Assembly (NCBI RefSeq): GCF_001522585.2
Contig: NZ_CP013373.1
Location: 1,364,001 to 1,428,000, forward strand
DNA from: Burkholderia sp. NRF60-BP8
GTDB taxonomy: Bacteria; Pseudomonadota; Gammaproteobacteria; Burkholderiales; Burkholderiaceae
Reading direction: 5' to 3'
DNA: 64,000 nt
The notes under the pieces were generated by a model. That model made no database searches, was not told where the DNA came from, and saw only the letters and a program-made list of their open reading frames with translations. The position numbers and the translations under genes were made by a program. Of this stretch, positions 33,470-41,967 are shown piece after piece. Position 1 is the first letter of the stretch. Each line of letters opens with the position of its first letter.

Positions 33470-34687
33470 ATGAAGAAGATCTTGCTTGTGTTCGGGACTC
33501 GGCCGGAGGCCATCAAGATGGCACCGCTGGTGCGTGCGCTGAAGGTGCAAGCGGACGTCGACGCCCGGGTATGCGTGACCGCGCAGCATCGGGAAATGCT
33601 CGACCAGGTGCTGACGCTGTTCGACATCAAGCCCGACTACGATCTCAACCTGATGCGGCAAGGCCAGACGCTGACCGACGTGACGACCGGCATTCTTCAG
33701 GCGATCGGCATCGTCTTCGACGAATTTCGGCCGGACGTCGTGCTGGTACACGGCGACACGACGACCACGCTCGCGGTGAGCCTGGCGGCGTTCTATCGCT
33801 ATCTGCCGGTCGGTCACGTGGAGGCCGGCTTGCGCAGCGGCGACATCTGGTCGCCGTGGCCGGAGGAGCTGAATCGCCGCGTGACCGATGCGGTGTCGTC
33901 GTGGCATTTCGCGCCGACCGGGCTGGCGCGCGACAACCTGCTGAGCGAAGGCGTACCGGGCGGCGCGGTGTCGCTGACCGGCAATACCGTGATCGATGCG
34001 TTGCACGAGGTCAAGCGCATGCTCGATCGCACCGCCGCGCTGTCGGACAGGATCGCCGCGTACTTCCCGTTTCTCGAACCGTCGCGGCGCGTCGTGCTGG
34101 TCACCGGCCACCGCCGGGAAAGTTTCGGCGAACCGTTCCGGCATTTCTGCGATGCGCTGTGCACGCTGGCGGGCCGCTATCGCGATGCGCAGTTCGTCTA
34201 TCCGCTGCATCCGAACCCGAACGTGCGGGAGCCGGCGCGCGCGCGGCTCGGCGATATTCCCAATATCTACCTGATCGAGCCACAAGAATATCTTTCGTTC
34301 GTATTCCTGATGTCGAGAGCGCATTTCATCATCACGGATTCGGGCGGCATTCAGGAAGAAGGGCCGGCGCTCGGCAAGCCGGTGCTCGTCACGCGCGAGA
34401 CGACGGAGCGGCCCGAGGCGATTCAGGCCGGTACCGCGCGGCTCGTCGGCACCGATCGGGACAGGATCGTCTGGGAGGCGTCGCGGCTGTTCGATAGCGA
34501 GAGCGCATACGAGGAAATGTCGCGTGCGAGCAATCCATACGGCGACGGCCATGCGAGCGAGCGGATCGTTCATGCGCTGATGCGTACGCCCGGGGCGCCC
34601 ACGAAGACGACGAGTTTCTCGATGGGCGCCACGGAGATGCCGTTCAACGCGCTCACGCTCGGGCTGCAGGCGTTGCGGTCGCCGTGA
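33470..34687 (+). CDS. wecB: UDP-N-acetylglucosamine 2-epimerase (non-hydrolysing)
   Basis: The 405-residue cytoplasmic enzyme interconverts UDP-GlcNAc and UDP-ManNAc. Signature blocks are [17 protein letters not shown] at the N-terminus, [70 protein letters not shown] and [12 protein letters not shown]. It is about 30 residues longer than usual at the C-terminus. GAGGATAACG precedes ATG 33470. It is transcribed away from the GT2 operon across the long intergenic region, and together with glmS it supplies amino-sugar nucleotides, which points to a HexNAc-containing polymer. Confidence 0.93.
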   Translation: MKKILLVFGTRPEAIKMAPLVRALKVQADVDARVCVTAQHREMLDQVLTLFDIKPDYDLNLMRQGQTLTDVTTGILQAIGIVFDEFRPDVVLVHGDTTTTLAVSLAAFYRYLPVGHVEAGLRSGDIWSPWPEELNRRVTDAVSSWHFAPTGLARDNLLSEGVPGGAVSLTGNTVIDALHEVKRMLDRTAALSDRIAAYFPFLEPSRRVVLVTGHRRESFGEPFRHFCDALCTLAGRYRDAQFVYPLHPNPNVREPARARLGDIPNIYLIEPQEYLSFVFLMSRAHFIITDSGGIQEEGPALGKPVLVTRETTERPEAIQAGTARLVGTDRDRIVWEASRLFDSESAYEEMSRASNPYGDGHASERIVHALMRTPGAPTKTTSFSMGATEMPFNALTLGLQALRSP

Positions 34688-35138
34688 CGCGGAGCGCGCG
34701 GTAGCCCGCTCCGGCGCGTTCGGCGTGAACGTCGGGCATCCGGTCCGGCCGCAAGGTCGGGCGATGCTCGCACGTGACGACCCGAAGCGCATTTCCCCGA
34801 CGCATTCAAAGTCATGCCACCGACACGTCCCGTTCCGGGGCGTGCTTTCTCCCCGTTTGCCCGAAACGCCCGAATCGCGCCGATCCGACGCCGAATCCGA
34901 AATGGTTCGATAATGCGGACGGCGATCCATGCGGACGAACGGCTGACCGGAGCGAGATTGAAAGGTTGCGCAGGCAACCGGCCGACAGCGGCGTTCGCGG
35001 CATCTGCCCGACCGTGCCTGCACGCGACACGGTCGACGAAACGGCGCCACGCCTGCCTGATCGTCCGGAACGTGAGCCGCGCCGTTCGAATCCCCACCCG
35101 ATGCCTGCCCGGCGGGCGTCGCAACCAGGAGGTGAACG
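34688..35138. other. 450-base gap, no gene seen
   Basis: Overlapping frames on both strands have no recognisable motif. The interval separates wecB from the molybdenum-enzyme genes and presumably carries the promoter of the latter; no clear promoter hexamers were found. Confidence 0.45.
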
Positions 35139-35600
35139 ATGATCACGCTGACCGTCAACGGTAGCGAGCAGCACTTCGACGGCAATCCCGACATGCCGTT
35201 GCTCTGGTATCTGCGCGATGTGCTCGGCCACACCGGCACCAAGTTCGGCTGCGGGATGGCGCTGTGCGGTGCGTGCACCGTGCATCTCGACGGCGTGGCG
35301 ATCCGGTCGTGCATCACGCCGGTCGCGGCGGCGTCGGGCAAGCGCGTGACGACGATCGAGGGGCTGTCGACGGACCTCACGCATCCGCTGCAGCAGGCGT
35401 GGCAGGAGTTGAACGTCGCGCAATGCGGCTACTGCCAGTCCGGGCAGATCATGCAGGCCGCGTCGCTGCTGAAGACGAATCCTCATCCGACCGACGCCGA
35501 CATCGACGACGCGATGTCCGGCAACATCTGCCGCTGCGGCACCTATACGCGCATTCGCGCGGCGATCAGGCTTGCCGTGCGCCGAGGGGGTGATGCATGA
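35139..35600 (+). CDS. iorA: (2Fe-2S) small subunit, isoquinoline 1-oxidoreductase type
   Basis: The 153-residue protein holds the two [2Fe-2S] clusters of a xanthine-oxidase-family enzyme. The plant-ferredoxin cluster is bound by [14 protein letters not shown] ... CITP (residues about 41-68), and the helical cluster by CGYCQSGQ and NICRCGTY (about 98-137). It passes electrons from the molybdenum site to an acceptor. AGGAGGTGA sits at ideal distance from ATG 35139, and the stop overlaps the large-subunit start (ATGA), so the two are made together. The substrate class (N-heterocycle or aldehyde) cannot be decided by sequence. Confidence 0.9.
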   Translation: MITLTVNGSEQHFDGNPDMPLLWYLRDVLGHTGTKFGCGMALCGACTVHLDGVAIRSCITPVAAASGKRVTTIEGLSTDLTHPLQQAWQELNVAQCGYCQSGQIMQAASLLKTNPHPTDADIDDAMSGNICRCGTYTRIRAAIRLAVRRGGDA

Positions 35601-37921
35601 GCGCGCCCGAACTCTCCGTCCGCAACGAAAGCCGTCGCGCGCTGCTGCTCGGTTTCGCGTCCGGCGGGCTGTTGCTCGCGTTCGGCGTGCCGTCGCTCGC
35701 CCACGCGGCTGCCCCGGTGCAGCCACCCGTCAGCGCGAATCCGCAGTATGGCGGCGCGGGGATGCCGCACGGACTGCGCGACGATCCGAACCTGTTCGTT
35801 GCGATCGCAACGGACGGCACCGTCACGGTGACCTGCATCCGCTCCGAGATGGGACAGGGCGTGCGCACGAGCGTCGCGCTCGTGGTGGCCGACGAGCTGG
35901 GCGCGGACTGGGCGCGCGTGAAGGTCGCGCAAGCGGTCGGCGACGAGCCGCGGTACGGCAACCAGAACACCGATGGATCGCGCAGCCTGCGCCAGAGCTT
36001 CGCCGCGCTGCGCCGTGCGGGCGCGGCCGCGCGCACGATGCTCGCGCAGGCGGCGGCTGCCGTGTGGGGCGTCGACGTGGGTCGGGTGAAGGTGACGGTG
36101 CACGAGGTCGTCGATACCGGGAGCGGGCGCAAGCTCGGCTTCGGCGAGCTGTCGGCGAAAGCGGCCGCGCTGCCGGTGCCGGATACGAAGACGCTCGCGT
36201 TGAAGGCGCCGGCCGAGTTCCGCTATATCGGCAAGGGCAAGACGGCGTTGATCGACGGACGCGACATCGTCGGCGGCCGTGCGCGGTACGGGATCGATAC
36301 GCGGCTCGACGGCATGCTGTATGCGGTCGTCGCGCGACCGCCGGCCTACGGCGACACGGTCGGGTCGTTCGACGCATCGGCCGCCGAGAAGCTGCCGGGT
36401 GTCGTCAAGGTCGTGCAGCTGGCGTCGGCGCCGCTGCCGTCCGGTTTTCAGCCGCTCGGCGGGGTGGCCGTCATTGCGCGCGATACGTGGACGGCCATCC
36501 AGGCACGCGCGCAGTTGAAGATCGACTGGAAGCGCGGGCAGCATGCGGACTACGACTCGGCTGCGTATCGCAAGACGCTCGAAGCGGCCGCCGCGCAGCC
36601 GGGCGACGTGATCCGCGACGACGGCGACGCGGCCGCCGCGCTTGCCGGCGCCGCGAAACGCGTGCGTGCGACGTACTACGTTCCGCATCTCGCGCACGCG
36701 ACGATGGAGCCGCCCGCGGCCGTCGCGCGGGTGGCCGACGGCCGCTGCGAAGTGTGGGCCTGCACGCAGGCGCCGCAGACCACGCGCGACGAGGTCGCGA
36801 AGGCGCTCGCGTTGCCGACCGAGCGCGTGACGGTCAACGTGACGCTGCTCGGCGGCGGCTTCGGCCGCAAGTCGAAGCCCGATTACGTGGTGGAAGCCGC
36901 GCTGCTGTCGAAGGCGGTCGGCGCGCCCGTGAAGCTGACGTTCACGCGCGAGGACGACATCGCGCACGACTACTTTCACGCGGTGTCGCTCGAAGTGTTC
37001 GACGGCGGAATCGATGCGTCGGGCAAGGTGATCGCGTGGCGGCATCGCACGGTCGCGCCGTCGATCCAGTCGACGTTTCGCGCCGGCGTCGTGCACGAGC
37101 AGCCGGGCGAGCTCGCGCAAGGCATCGCGGATCTGCCGTTCGCGATTCCGAACGTGCGGATCGAGAATCCGGCCGCGGAAGCGCACACGCGGATCGGCTG
37201 GTTCCGCTCGGTGTACAACATCCCGCATGCGTTCGGCATCCAGAGTTTCGTGTCGGAGCTCGCGCATGCCGCCGGTCGCGATCCGAAGGATTTCCTGCTC
37301 GAACTGATCGGGCCTGCGCGGCGTTTCGAGCCGCACATCACGGTGAAGAACGTGAACTATGGCGAGGATCCCGCGCTGTATCCGGTCGATACCGGGCGCC
37401 TGCGGCGCGTGGTCGAGACGGTCGCGCGCGAAGCCGGGTGGGGGCGCAAGCTCCCGAAGGGGCACGGGCTCGGGATCGCCGCGCATCGCAGCTTCGTGTC
37501 GTATACGGCCGTGGTGTGCGAGGTGCAGGTCGGTGCGGACGGCAGGATTTCGGTGCCGCGCGTCGACATCGCGATCGACTGCGGGCCGCAGGTCAATCCT
37601 GAACGGGTACGCTCGCAGCTCGAGGGCGCCGTCGTGATGGGGCTCGGCATCGCGCTGCACGGCGAGATCACGTTCAAGGACGGCCGTCCGGAGCAGAGCA
37701 ACTTCAACGGCTTCCAGGTGCTGAGAATGAACGAGGCGCCGCGCGACATCCGCGTGCATCTCGTCGCGCCGGACGATTTCGCGACGCCGCTCGGCGGGGT
37801 CGGCGAGCCGGGCCTGCCGCCCGTTGCGCCGGCGCTGACCAACGCGATCTTCGCGGCGACCGGCACGCGCATCCGCAGCCTGCCGATTGCCGATCAGCTC
37901 GCGAAACCGCAGGCGGGTTGA
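35597..37921 (+). CDS. iorB: molybdopterin large subunit, isoquinoline 1-oxidoreductase type
   Basis: The 774-residue protein has a Tat-like leader ([21 protein letters not shown]) and then the molybdopterin cytosine dinucleotide-binding folds: [55 protein letters not shown], and the C-terminal [19 protein letters not shown] with the candidate catalytic Glu. Internal features such as [18 protein letters not shown] match the IorB/periplasmic aldehyde oxidase branch. With the iron-sulfur subunit it forms a periplasmic hydroxylase; electrons probably go to a cytochrome. There is no third (FAD) subunit gene, as expected for this branch. Confidence 0.9.
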   Translation: MSAPELSVRNESRRALLLGFASGGLLLAFGVPSLAHAAAPVQPPVSANPQYGGAGMPHGLRDDPNLFVAIATDGTVTVTCIRSEMGQGVRTSVALVVADELGADWARVKVAQAVGDEPRYGNQNTDGSRSLRQSFAALRRAGAAARTMLAQAAAAVWGVDVGRVKVTVHEVVDTGSGRKLGFGELSAKAAALPVPDTKTLALKAPAEFRYIGKGKTALIDGRDIVGGRARYGIDTRLDGMLYAVVARPPAYGDTVGSFDASAAEKLPGVVKVVQLASAPLPSGFQPLGGVAVIARDTWTAIQARAQLKIDWKRGQHADYDSAAYRKTLEAAAAQPGDVIRDDGDAAAALAGAAKRVRATYYVPHLAHATMEPPAAVARVADGRCEVWACTQAPQTTRDEVAKALALPTERVTVNVTLLGGGFGRKSKPDYVVEAALLSKAVGAPVKLTFTREDDIAHDYFHAVSLEVFDGGIDASGKVIAWRHRTVAPSIQSTFRAGVVHEQPGELAQGIADLPFAIPNVRIENPAAEAHTRIGWFRSVYNIPHAFGIQSFVSELAHAAGRDPKDFLLELIGPARRFEPHITVKNVNYGEDPALYPVDTGRLRRVVETVAREAGWGRKLPKGHGLGIAAHRSFVSYTAVVCEVQVGADGRISVPRVDIAIDCGPQVNPERVRSQLEGAVVMGLGIALHGEITFKDGRPEQSNFNGFQVLRMNEAPRDIRVHLVAPDDFATPLGGVGEPGLPPVAPALTNAIFAATGTRIRSLPIADQLAKPQAG

Positions 37922-37939
37922 CGCGGTAACCGTCCCGCG

Positions 37940-37962
37940 CCGGGCCGCATCGTGCGGCCCGG
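37940..37962 (+). terminator. hairpin after iorAB
   Basis: A perfect 10-bp GC stem (CCGGGCCGCA/TGCGGCCCGG) with a three-base loop lies 19 bases after the iorB stop. It is followed by CCCCCTCTC rather than a T tract, so it may terminate weakly or stabilise the mRNA 3' end. Confidence 0.5.
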
Positions 37963-38123
37963 CCCCCTCTCGACGCCCTGAACACCGGACCCATGATTCG
38001 TGTGAACCGGCCCTGACGCACGGCGTTGTCGTTTGCGAACGACCGTGCTAAATTCCTGCCAGCACTTGCAGTCACGCAACCCTACATTCGGCTGACATGG
38101 CCGGTAGCCCGGGAGGCAGCACG

Positions 38124-39953
38124 ATGAGTCTGTTGATGTCGCGACGCGATCTCGCGTTCCTGCTGTATGACTGGCTCGACGCCGAGGCGCTCGCCGCGCT
38201 GCCGCGCTACGCGGAGCACGGTCGCGAGACTTTCGATGCGGTGCTCGACACCAGCGAGCGGATTGCCGAAGACCTGTTCGCACCGCACGCGGCGCGCGGC
38301 GACCGCGAGGAGCCGCGGTTCGACGGCGACCGCGTGACGCTGATCCCGGAGGTCGAACCGGCCGTGCGCGCGTTCGCGGACGCCGGGCTGATCGCCGCGG
38401 GTCACGACGAAGCGCTCGGCGGCATGCGCTTGCCGAAACTGGTCGAAGCCGCGTCGTTCCTGTTCTTTCAGGCCGCGAACATCGCGACGGCCGCGTATCC
38501 GTTCCTGACCGTCGCCAATGCGAACCTGCTCGTCGCGCACGGCAGCGCCGCGCAGATCGACGCGTTCGCCCGCCCGGAGCTGGAAGGGCGTTTCCTCGGC
38601 ACGATGTGTCTATCCGAACCGCAAGCCGGTTCGTCGCTGTCCGACATTGCGACGCGCGCCGATTTCGAATGCGATTCGCCGCTCGGCGCACGCTACCGGC
38701 TGACCGGCAACAAGATGTGGATTTCCGGCGGCGAGCACGAGCTGGCGGAGAACATCGTCCACCTCGTGCTCGCGAAGATTCCCGACGAACACGGCCGGCT
38801 GCCGCCCGGCACGCGCGGCATCTCGCTGTTCATCGTGCCGAAGTTCCTGACCGGCGCCGATGCCGACGCGAACGGCGAGCACAACGACGTCGTGCTCGCG
38901 GGGCTGAACCACAAGATGGGCTATCGCGGCACGACCAATTGCCTGCTGAATTTCGGCGAAGGGACGCGTTATCGGCCGCAAGGGCGTGCGGGCGCGATCG
39001 GCTACCTGGTCGGCCAGCCGAATCAAGGTCTGGCGTACATGTTCCACATGATGAACGAAGCGCGCATCGGGGTCGGCGCGGGCGCGGTGGCGCTCGGCTA
39101 TACCGGTTATCTGCACGCGCTCGACTACGCGCGCAACCGTCCGCAAGGGCGCCCGCTCGGGCCTCGCGGCAAGGATGCGGCCGCGCCGCAGACGCCGATC
39201 GTCGACCATCCGGACGTGCGGCGCATGCTGCTCGCGCAAAAGGCTTACGTCGAAGGCGGTCTCGCGCTGATCCTGTATTGCGCGAGGCAGGTCGACGAAG
39301 CGCGCGCGCACGACGATGCGGCGGTGCGCGCCGATGCCGCGCGCCTGCTCGACATCCTGACGCCGATCGCGAAGAGCTGGCCGTCGCAGTGGTGTCTTGC
39401 CGCGAACGATCTCGCGATCCAGGTGCACGGCGGGTACGGCTACACGCGCGACTACGCGGTCGAACGGCTCTATCGCGACAATCGTCTGAATCCGATTCAC
39501 GAAGGCACGCACGGGATCCAGGCGCTCGACCTGCTGGGCCGCAAGGTGAGTCAGGACGACGGCGCGTCGCTGCACGCGCTCGATGTGCGGATCGGCGCGA
39601 CCGTCGAGCGCGCGCGAGCGCTGGCTGCCGGCACGCGCGAGCAGGCCGATGCATTGGTCCGGCGTTGGACGAGACTATGCGACGTGACGCGCCAGTTGAG
39701 CGCGATCGGCGATCCGCAGACGCGGCTGGCGAACGCGAGCGTCTATCTCGAAGCGTTCGGCCATCTCGTCGTCGCATGGCTTTGGCTCGACGTGACGCTC
39801 GCCGCGCACGGACACGACGGCGATTTCCACGACGGCAAGCGTGCGGCGGCCCGTTACTTTTTCCGCTGGGAACTGCCGAAGGTGGATGCGCAGCTCGACC
39901 TGCTGTCGAGCGTCGACACGACGACGCTCGACATGCGCGACGCGTGGTTCTGA
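38124..39953 (+). CDS. acyl-CoA dehydrogenase (long form with extra C-terminal domain)
   Basis: The 609-residue flavoprotein oxidises an acyl-CoA to the 2-enoyl-CoA. It has the N-terminal helical domain, the GTMCLSEPQAGSSL FAD/substrate motif, KMWISGGEHE, GYRGTTN, GYTRDYAVERLYRDNR and IHEGTHGIQALDLLGRK containing the usual catalytic Glu. The extra 120-residue helical C-terminus places it with the DmdC/AidB-like long acyl-CoA dehydrogenases, some of which act on 3-methylthiopropionyl-CoA. The start ATG 38124 has GGGAGG at good spacing; an upstream in-frame ATG (38097) has none. Confidence 0.88.
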   Translation: MSLLMSRRDLAFLLYDWLDAEALAALPRYAEHGRETFDAVLDTSERIAEDLFAPHAARGDREEPRFDGDRVTLIPEVEPAVRAFADAGLIAAGHDEALGGMRLPKLVEAASFLFFQAANIATAAYPFLTVANANLLVAHGSAAQIDAFARPELEGRFLGTMCLSEPQAGSSLSDIATRADFECDSPLGARYRLTGNKMWISGGEHELAENIVHLVLAKIPDEHGRLPPGTRGISLFIVPKFLTGADADANGEHNDVVLAGLNHKMGYRGTTNCLLNFGEGTRYRPQGRAGAIGYLVGQPNQGLAYMFHMMNEARIGVGAGAVALGYTGYLHALDYARNRPQGRPLGPRGKDAAAPQTPIVDHPDVRRMLLAQKAYVEGGLALILYCARQVDEARAHDDAAVRADAARLLDILTPIAKSWPSQWCLAANDLAIQVHGGYGYTRDYAVERLYRDNRLNPIHEGTHGIQALDLLGRKVSQDDGASLHALDVRIGATVERARALAAGTREQADALVRRWTRLCDVTRQLSAIGDPQTRLANASVYLEAFGHLVVAWLWLDVTLAAHGHDGDFHDGKRAAARYFFRWELPKVDAQLDLLSSVDTTTLDMRDAWF

Positions 39954-40095
39954 ACGTGGTTTCAACGATATTCCGGAATACCGACGATCTTGCCGATGCC
40001 GATGGCCATCGCATGCGCGTCGTGAACCGGCCGCGCGGGGGTATCCCACCCACCGCACCGATGCGCGGCTACGCCGCGCAAGGAGACAGAAGCGC

Positions 40096-41076
40096 ATGAA
40101 AGCCCTGTTGTGTACCGCATTCGGCCCGATCGATCGCTTGCGCATCGAGGACGTCGCGATTCCCGAACCGGCTGCCGGGCAGGTCCGGATCCGGGTGAAG
40201 GCGGCATCGCTCAATTTTCCCGACGCGCTGATCGTCCAGGGGCTGTATCAGGTGAAACCGGCGCTGCCGTTTTCGCCGGGCGCCGAGTTTGCCGGCGTGA
40301 TCGACGCGGTCGGCGAGGGCGTCACCGCGTGGCGACCCGGCGATTCGGTGATGGCGTTTACCGGACACGGCGGGTTCGCGGAGCAGTGCGTGGCCGATGC
40401 GCACCAGCTCGCCGCGCTGCCGCCGGGCATGACGTTCGAGCAGGGCGCGGCGCTCGTGCTCGCCTACGGTACGTCGCTGCACGCATTGCAGCAGCGCGCG
40501 CGCCTGCAGGCGGGCGAGACGCTGCTCGTGCTGGGCGCGGCCGGCGGCGTCGGGATCGCCGCGATCGAGATCGCGAAAGCGCTCGGCGCACGCGTGATCG
40601 CGGCCGCGTCGAGCGCGGACAAACTCGCGCTGTGCCGCGAAGCGGGCGCCGACGAGACGATCGACTATGCGACCGAGGACCTGCGCCGCCGCGTCGACGA
40701 GCTGACCGGCGGGCGCGGCGCCGACGTCGTCTACGATCCGGTGGGCGGCGCGAGCAGCGAAGCGGCGCTGCGCGCGACCGCGTGGCGCGGCCGGTTCCTC
40801 GTGGTCGGCTTCGCGGCCGGCGAGATCCCGAAGATCGCGCTGAACCTCGCGCTGCTGAAGGAGCGCGACATTCTCGGCGTGTTCTGGGGCGATGCGGTGC
40901 GGCGCGATCCGGCGCAGCATGCCGCGAACATGCGGCTGCTCGCCGAATGGTTCGCGGCCGGCAAGGTGCGGCCCGCGATCACCGAGCGCGTGTCGCTGGC
41001 CGGCGCGGCCGACGCGATCGCGCGGATGGCGAACCGGCAGGTGAAGGGCAAGGTGGTGATTTTCCCGGACGCGTGA
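40096..41076 (+). CDS. NADPH:quinone oxidoreductase (zinc-free MDR family)
   Basis: The 326-residue protein begins MKALLCTAFGPIDRLRIEDV and carries NFPDALIVQGLYQVKPALPF, GAEFAGVIDAVGEGV, the Rossmann LVLGAAGGVGIAAIEIAKALGA and the C-terminal KGKVVIFPD. It lacks the catalytic-zinc Cys/His ligands of alcohol dehydrogenases, so a quinone reductase or enoyl reductase role is expected. AGGAGA precedes ATG 40096. It follows the acyl-CoA dehydrogenase by about 140 bases on the same strand and is probably co-transcribed. Confidence 0.9.
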   Translation: MKALLCTAFGPIDRLRIEDVAIPEPAAGQVRIRVKAASLNFPDALIVQGLYQVKPALPFSPGAEFAGVIDAVGEGVTAWRPGDSVMAFTGHGGFAEQCVADAHQLAALPPGMTFEQGAALVLAYGTSLHALQQRARLQAGETLLVLGAAGGVGIAAIEIAKALGARVIAAASSADKLALCREAGADETIDYATEDLRRRVDELTGGRGADVVYDPVGGASSEAALRATAWRGRFLVVGFAAGEIPKIALNLALLKERDILGVFWGDAVRRDPAQHAANMRLLAEWFAAGKVRPAITERVSLAGAADAIARMANRQVKGKVVIFPDA

Positions 41077-41235
41077 TCCGGTTTCGCCGCGCGGCGATTC
41101 AACGCGGGCCGTGCGGCGGGTGTTTCACGAAAGCGGGCGCGGTGCGACCCGCGGTGAAGGCGTCGTGACCCGGCAGTCGGGCGCACGATGCCGCGCGGTG
41201 CCGAAACGAATGCCGCCCGTCCTTCGCCGGTGCCT

Positions 41236-41817
41236 TCAATCCTTCGGCAGGCGCAGCGTGTCGAGCGCATGCTGCGAAAACTCGACCCAGAACCGCTCGT
41301 TCGCGATGCCGGCCTGCAGCACCAGATGCTGCAGGCGCTTCGTGCGTGAAGCGCCGGCGGTCGAATCGTCGGCCGCCGGACCGCCGGCCGCCGGATCGCC
41401 GGCCGCCGAGAAATCACGCGCCTCGATCTGCAGATACACGTCCAGCTTTTCCTGATGAAGCGCGATGCGCCGCCGGATCTCATTCTCGAGGCCGGCCGGC
41501 CCGAGCACGGCTTCCGCGCGCAGGCGCACCATCAGCGCCTCGCGCAGCGGCGTCGGATCTTCCGGTTCGACGATCCAGCGCCGCAATTCCTTCTTGCCGG
41601 CCGGCAGGATCCGGTACGCGCGCTTGCGGCCGCGGCCGGACTCGGCAGGCAGCGATTCGATCCAGCCCATTTCCTCGAGGCGCCCGAGTTCGCGATAGAT
41701 CTGCTGGTGCGTCGCCTGCCAGAAATAGCCGATCGAGCGATCGAAACGGTCGGCGAGCTCGGACCCCGAACCGGGGCGTTCGGCGAGGGCGGTGAGAAGC
41801 GCGTGAGGCAGGGACAT
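41236..41817 (-). CDS. PadR-family transcriptional regulator
   Basis: The 193-residue protein has a PadR winged helix at about residues 1-90 (SLPHALLTALAERPGSGSEL ... IYRELGRLEEMGWIES ... RRAYRILPAGKKEL-like wing) and a helical C-terminal dimerisation region (LREALMVRLRAEAVLG ... HQEKLDVYLQIEARDF). An Ala/Gly/Asp-rich insert of about 17 residues encoded by 15-bp tandem repeats splits the C-terminal domain. It is transcribed divergently from the FadH-like gene across 150 bases with two palindromic sites, so it most likely represses that operon and itself. Confidence 0.88.
   Translation of the reverse strand: MSLPHALLTALAERPGSGSELADRFDRSIGYFWQATHQQIYRELGRLEEMGWIESLPAESGRGRKRAYRILPAGKKELRRWIVEPEDPTPLREALMVRLRAEAVLGPAGLENEIRRRIALHQEKLDVYLQIEARDFSAAGDPAAGGPAADDSTAGASRTKRLQHLVLQAGIANERFWVEFSQHALDTLRLPKD
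41372..41410. repeat. 15-bp tandem repeat in the PadR gene
   Basis: The unit GCCGCCGGANCGCCG occurs twice and is followed by a 9-base partial copy. It encodes the low-complexity AAGDP/AAGGP/AADDS linker in the regulator; because the unit is a multiple of three, length changes would preserve the frame. Confidence 0.8.
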
Positions 41818-41890
41818 GTCGGATCGAAGGAGGCTGCGCAATGAACCGCATCTTGCCATATCGGGGCTGCAGCACAAACGGCAACGCACG

Positions 41891-41912
41891 TTTATGCAAC
41901 ATGTTGCATAAA
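41891..41912. promoter_or_regulatory. perfect 22-bp palindrome, probable PadR operator 1
   Basis: The sequence is TTTATGCAAC followed by its exact reverse complement partner (ATGTTGCATAAA), a perfect dyad. It lies between the divergent PadR and FadH-like genes and shares the TGCAAC-NN-GTTGCA core with operator 2. Confidence 0.8.
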
Positions 41913-41935
41913 CGGAATCGACGGGCTACCATCCG

Positions 41936-41949
41936 TGCAACTTGTTGCA
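41936..41949. promoter_or_regulatory. probable PadR operator 2
   Basis: TGCAACTTGTTGCA repeats the core of operator 1. The two core centres are 41 bases apart, close to four helical turns, so two dimers would bind on the same DNA face. It lies 19 bases before the FadH-like start and overlaps the likely transcript start region. Confidence 0.75.
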
Positions 41950-41967
41950 TAAAAATGGAGACGCCCG

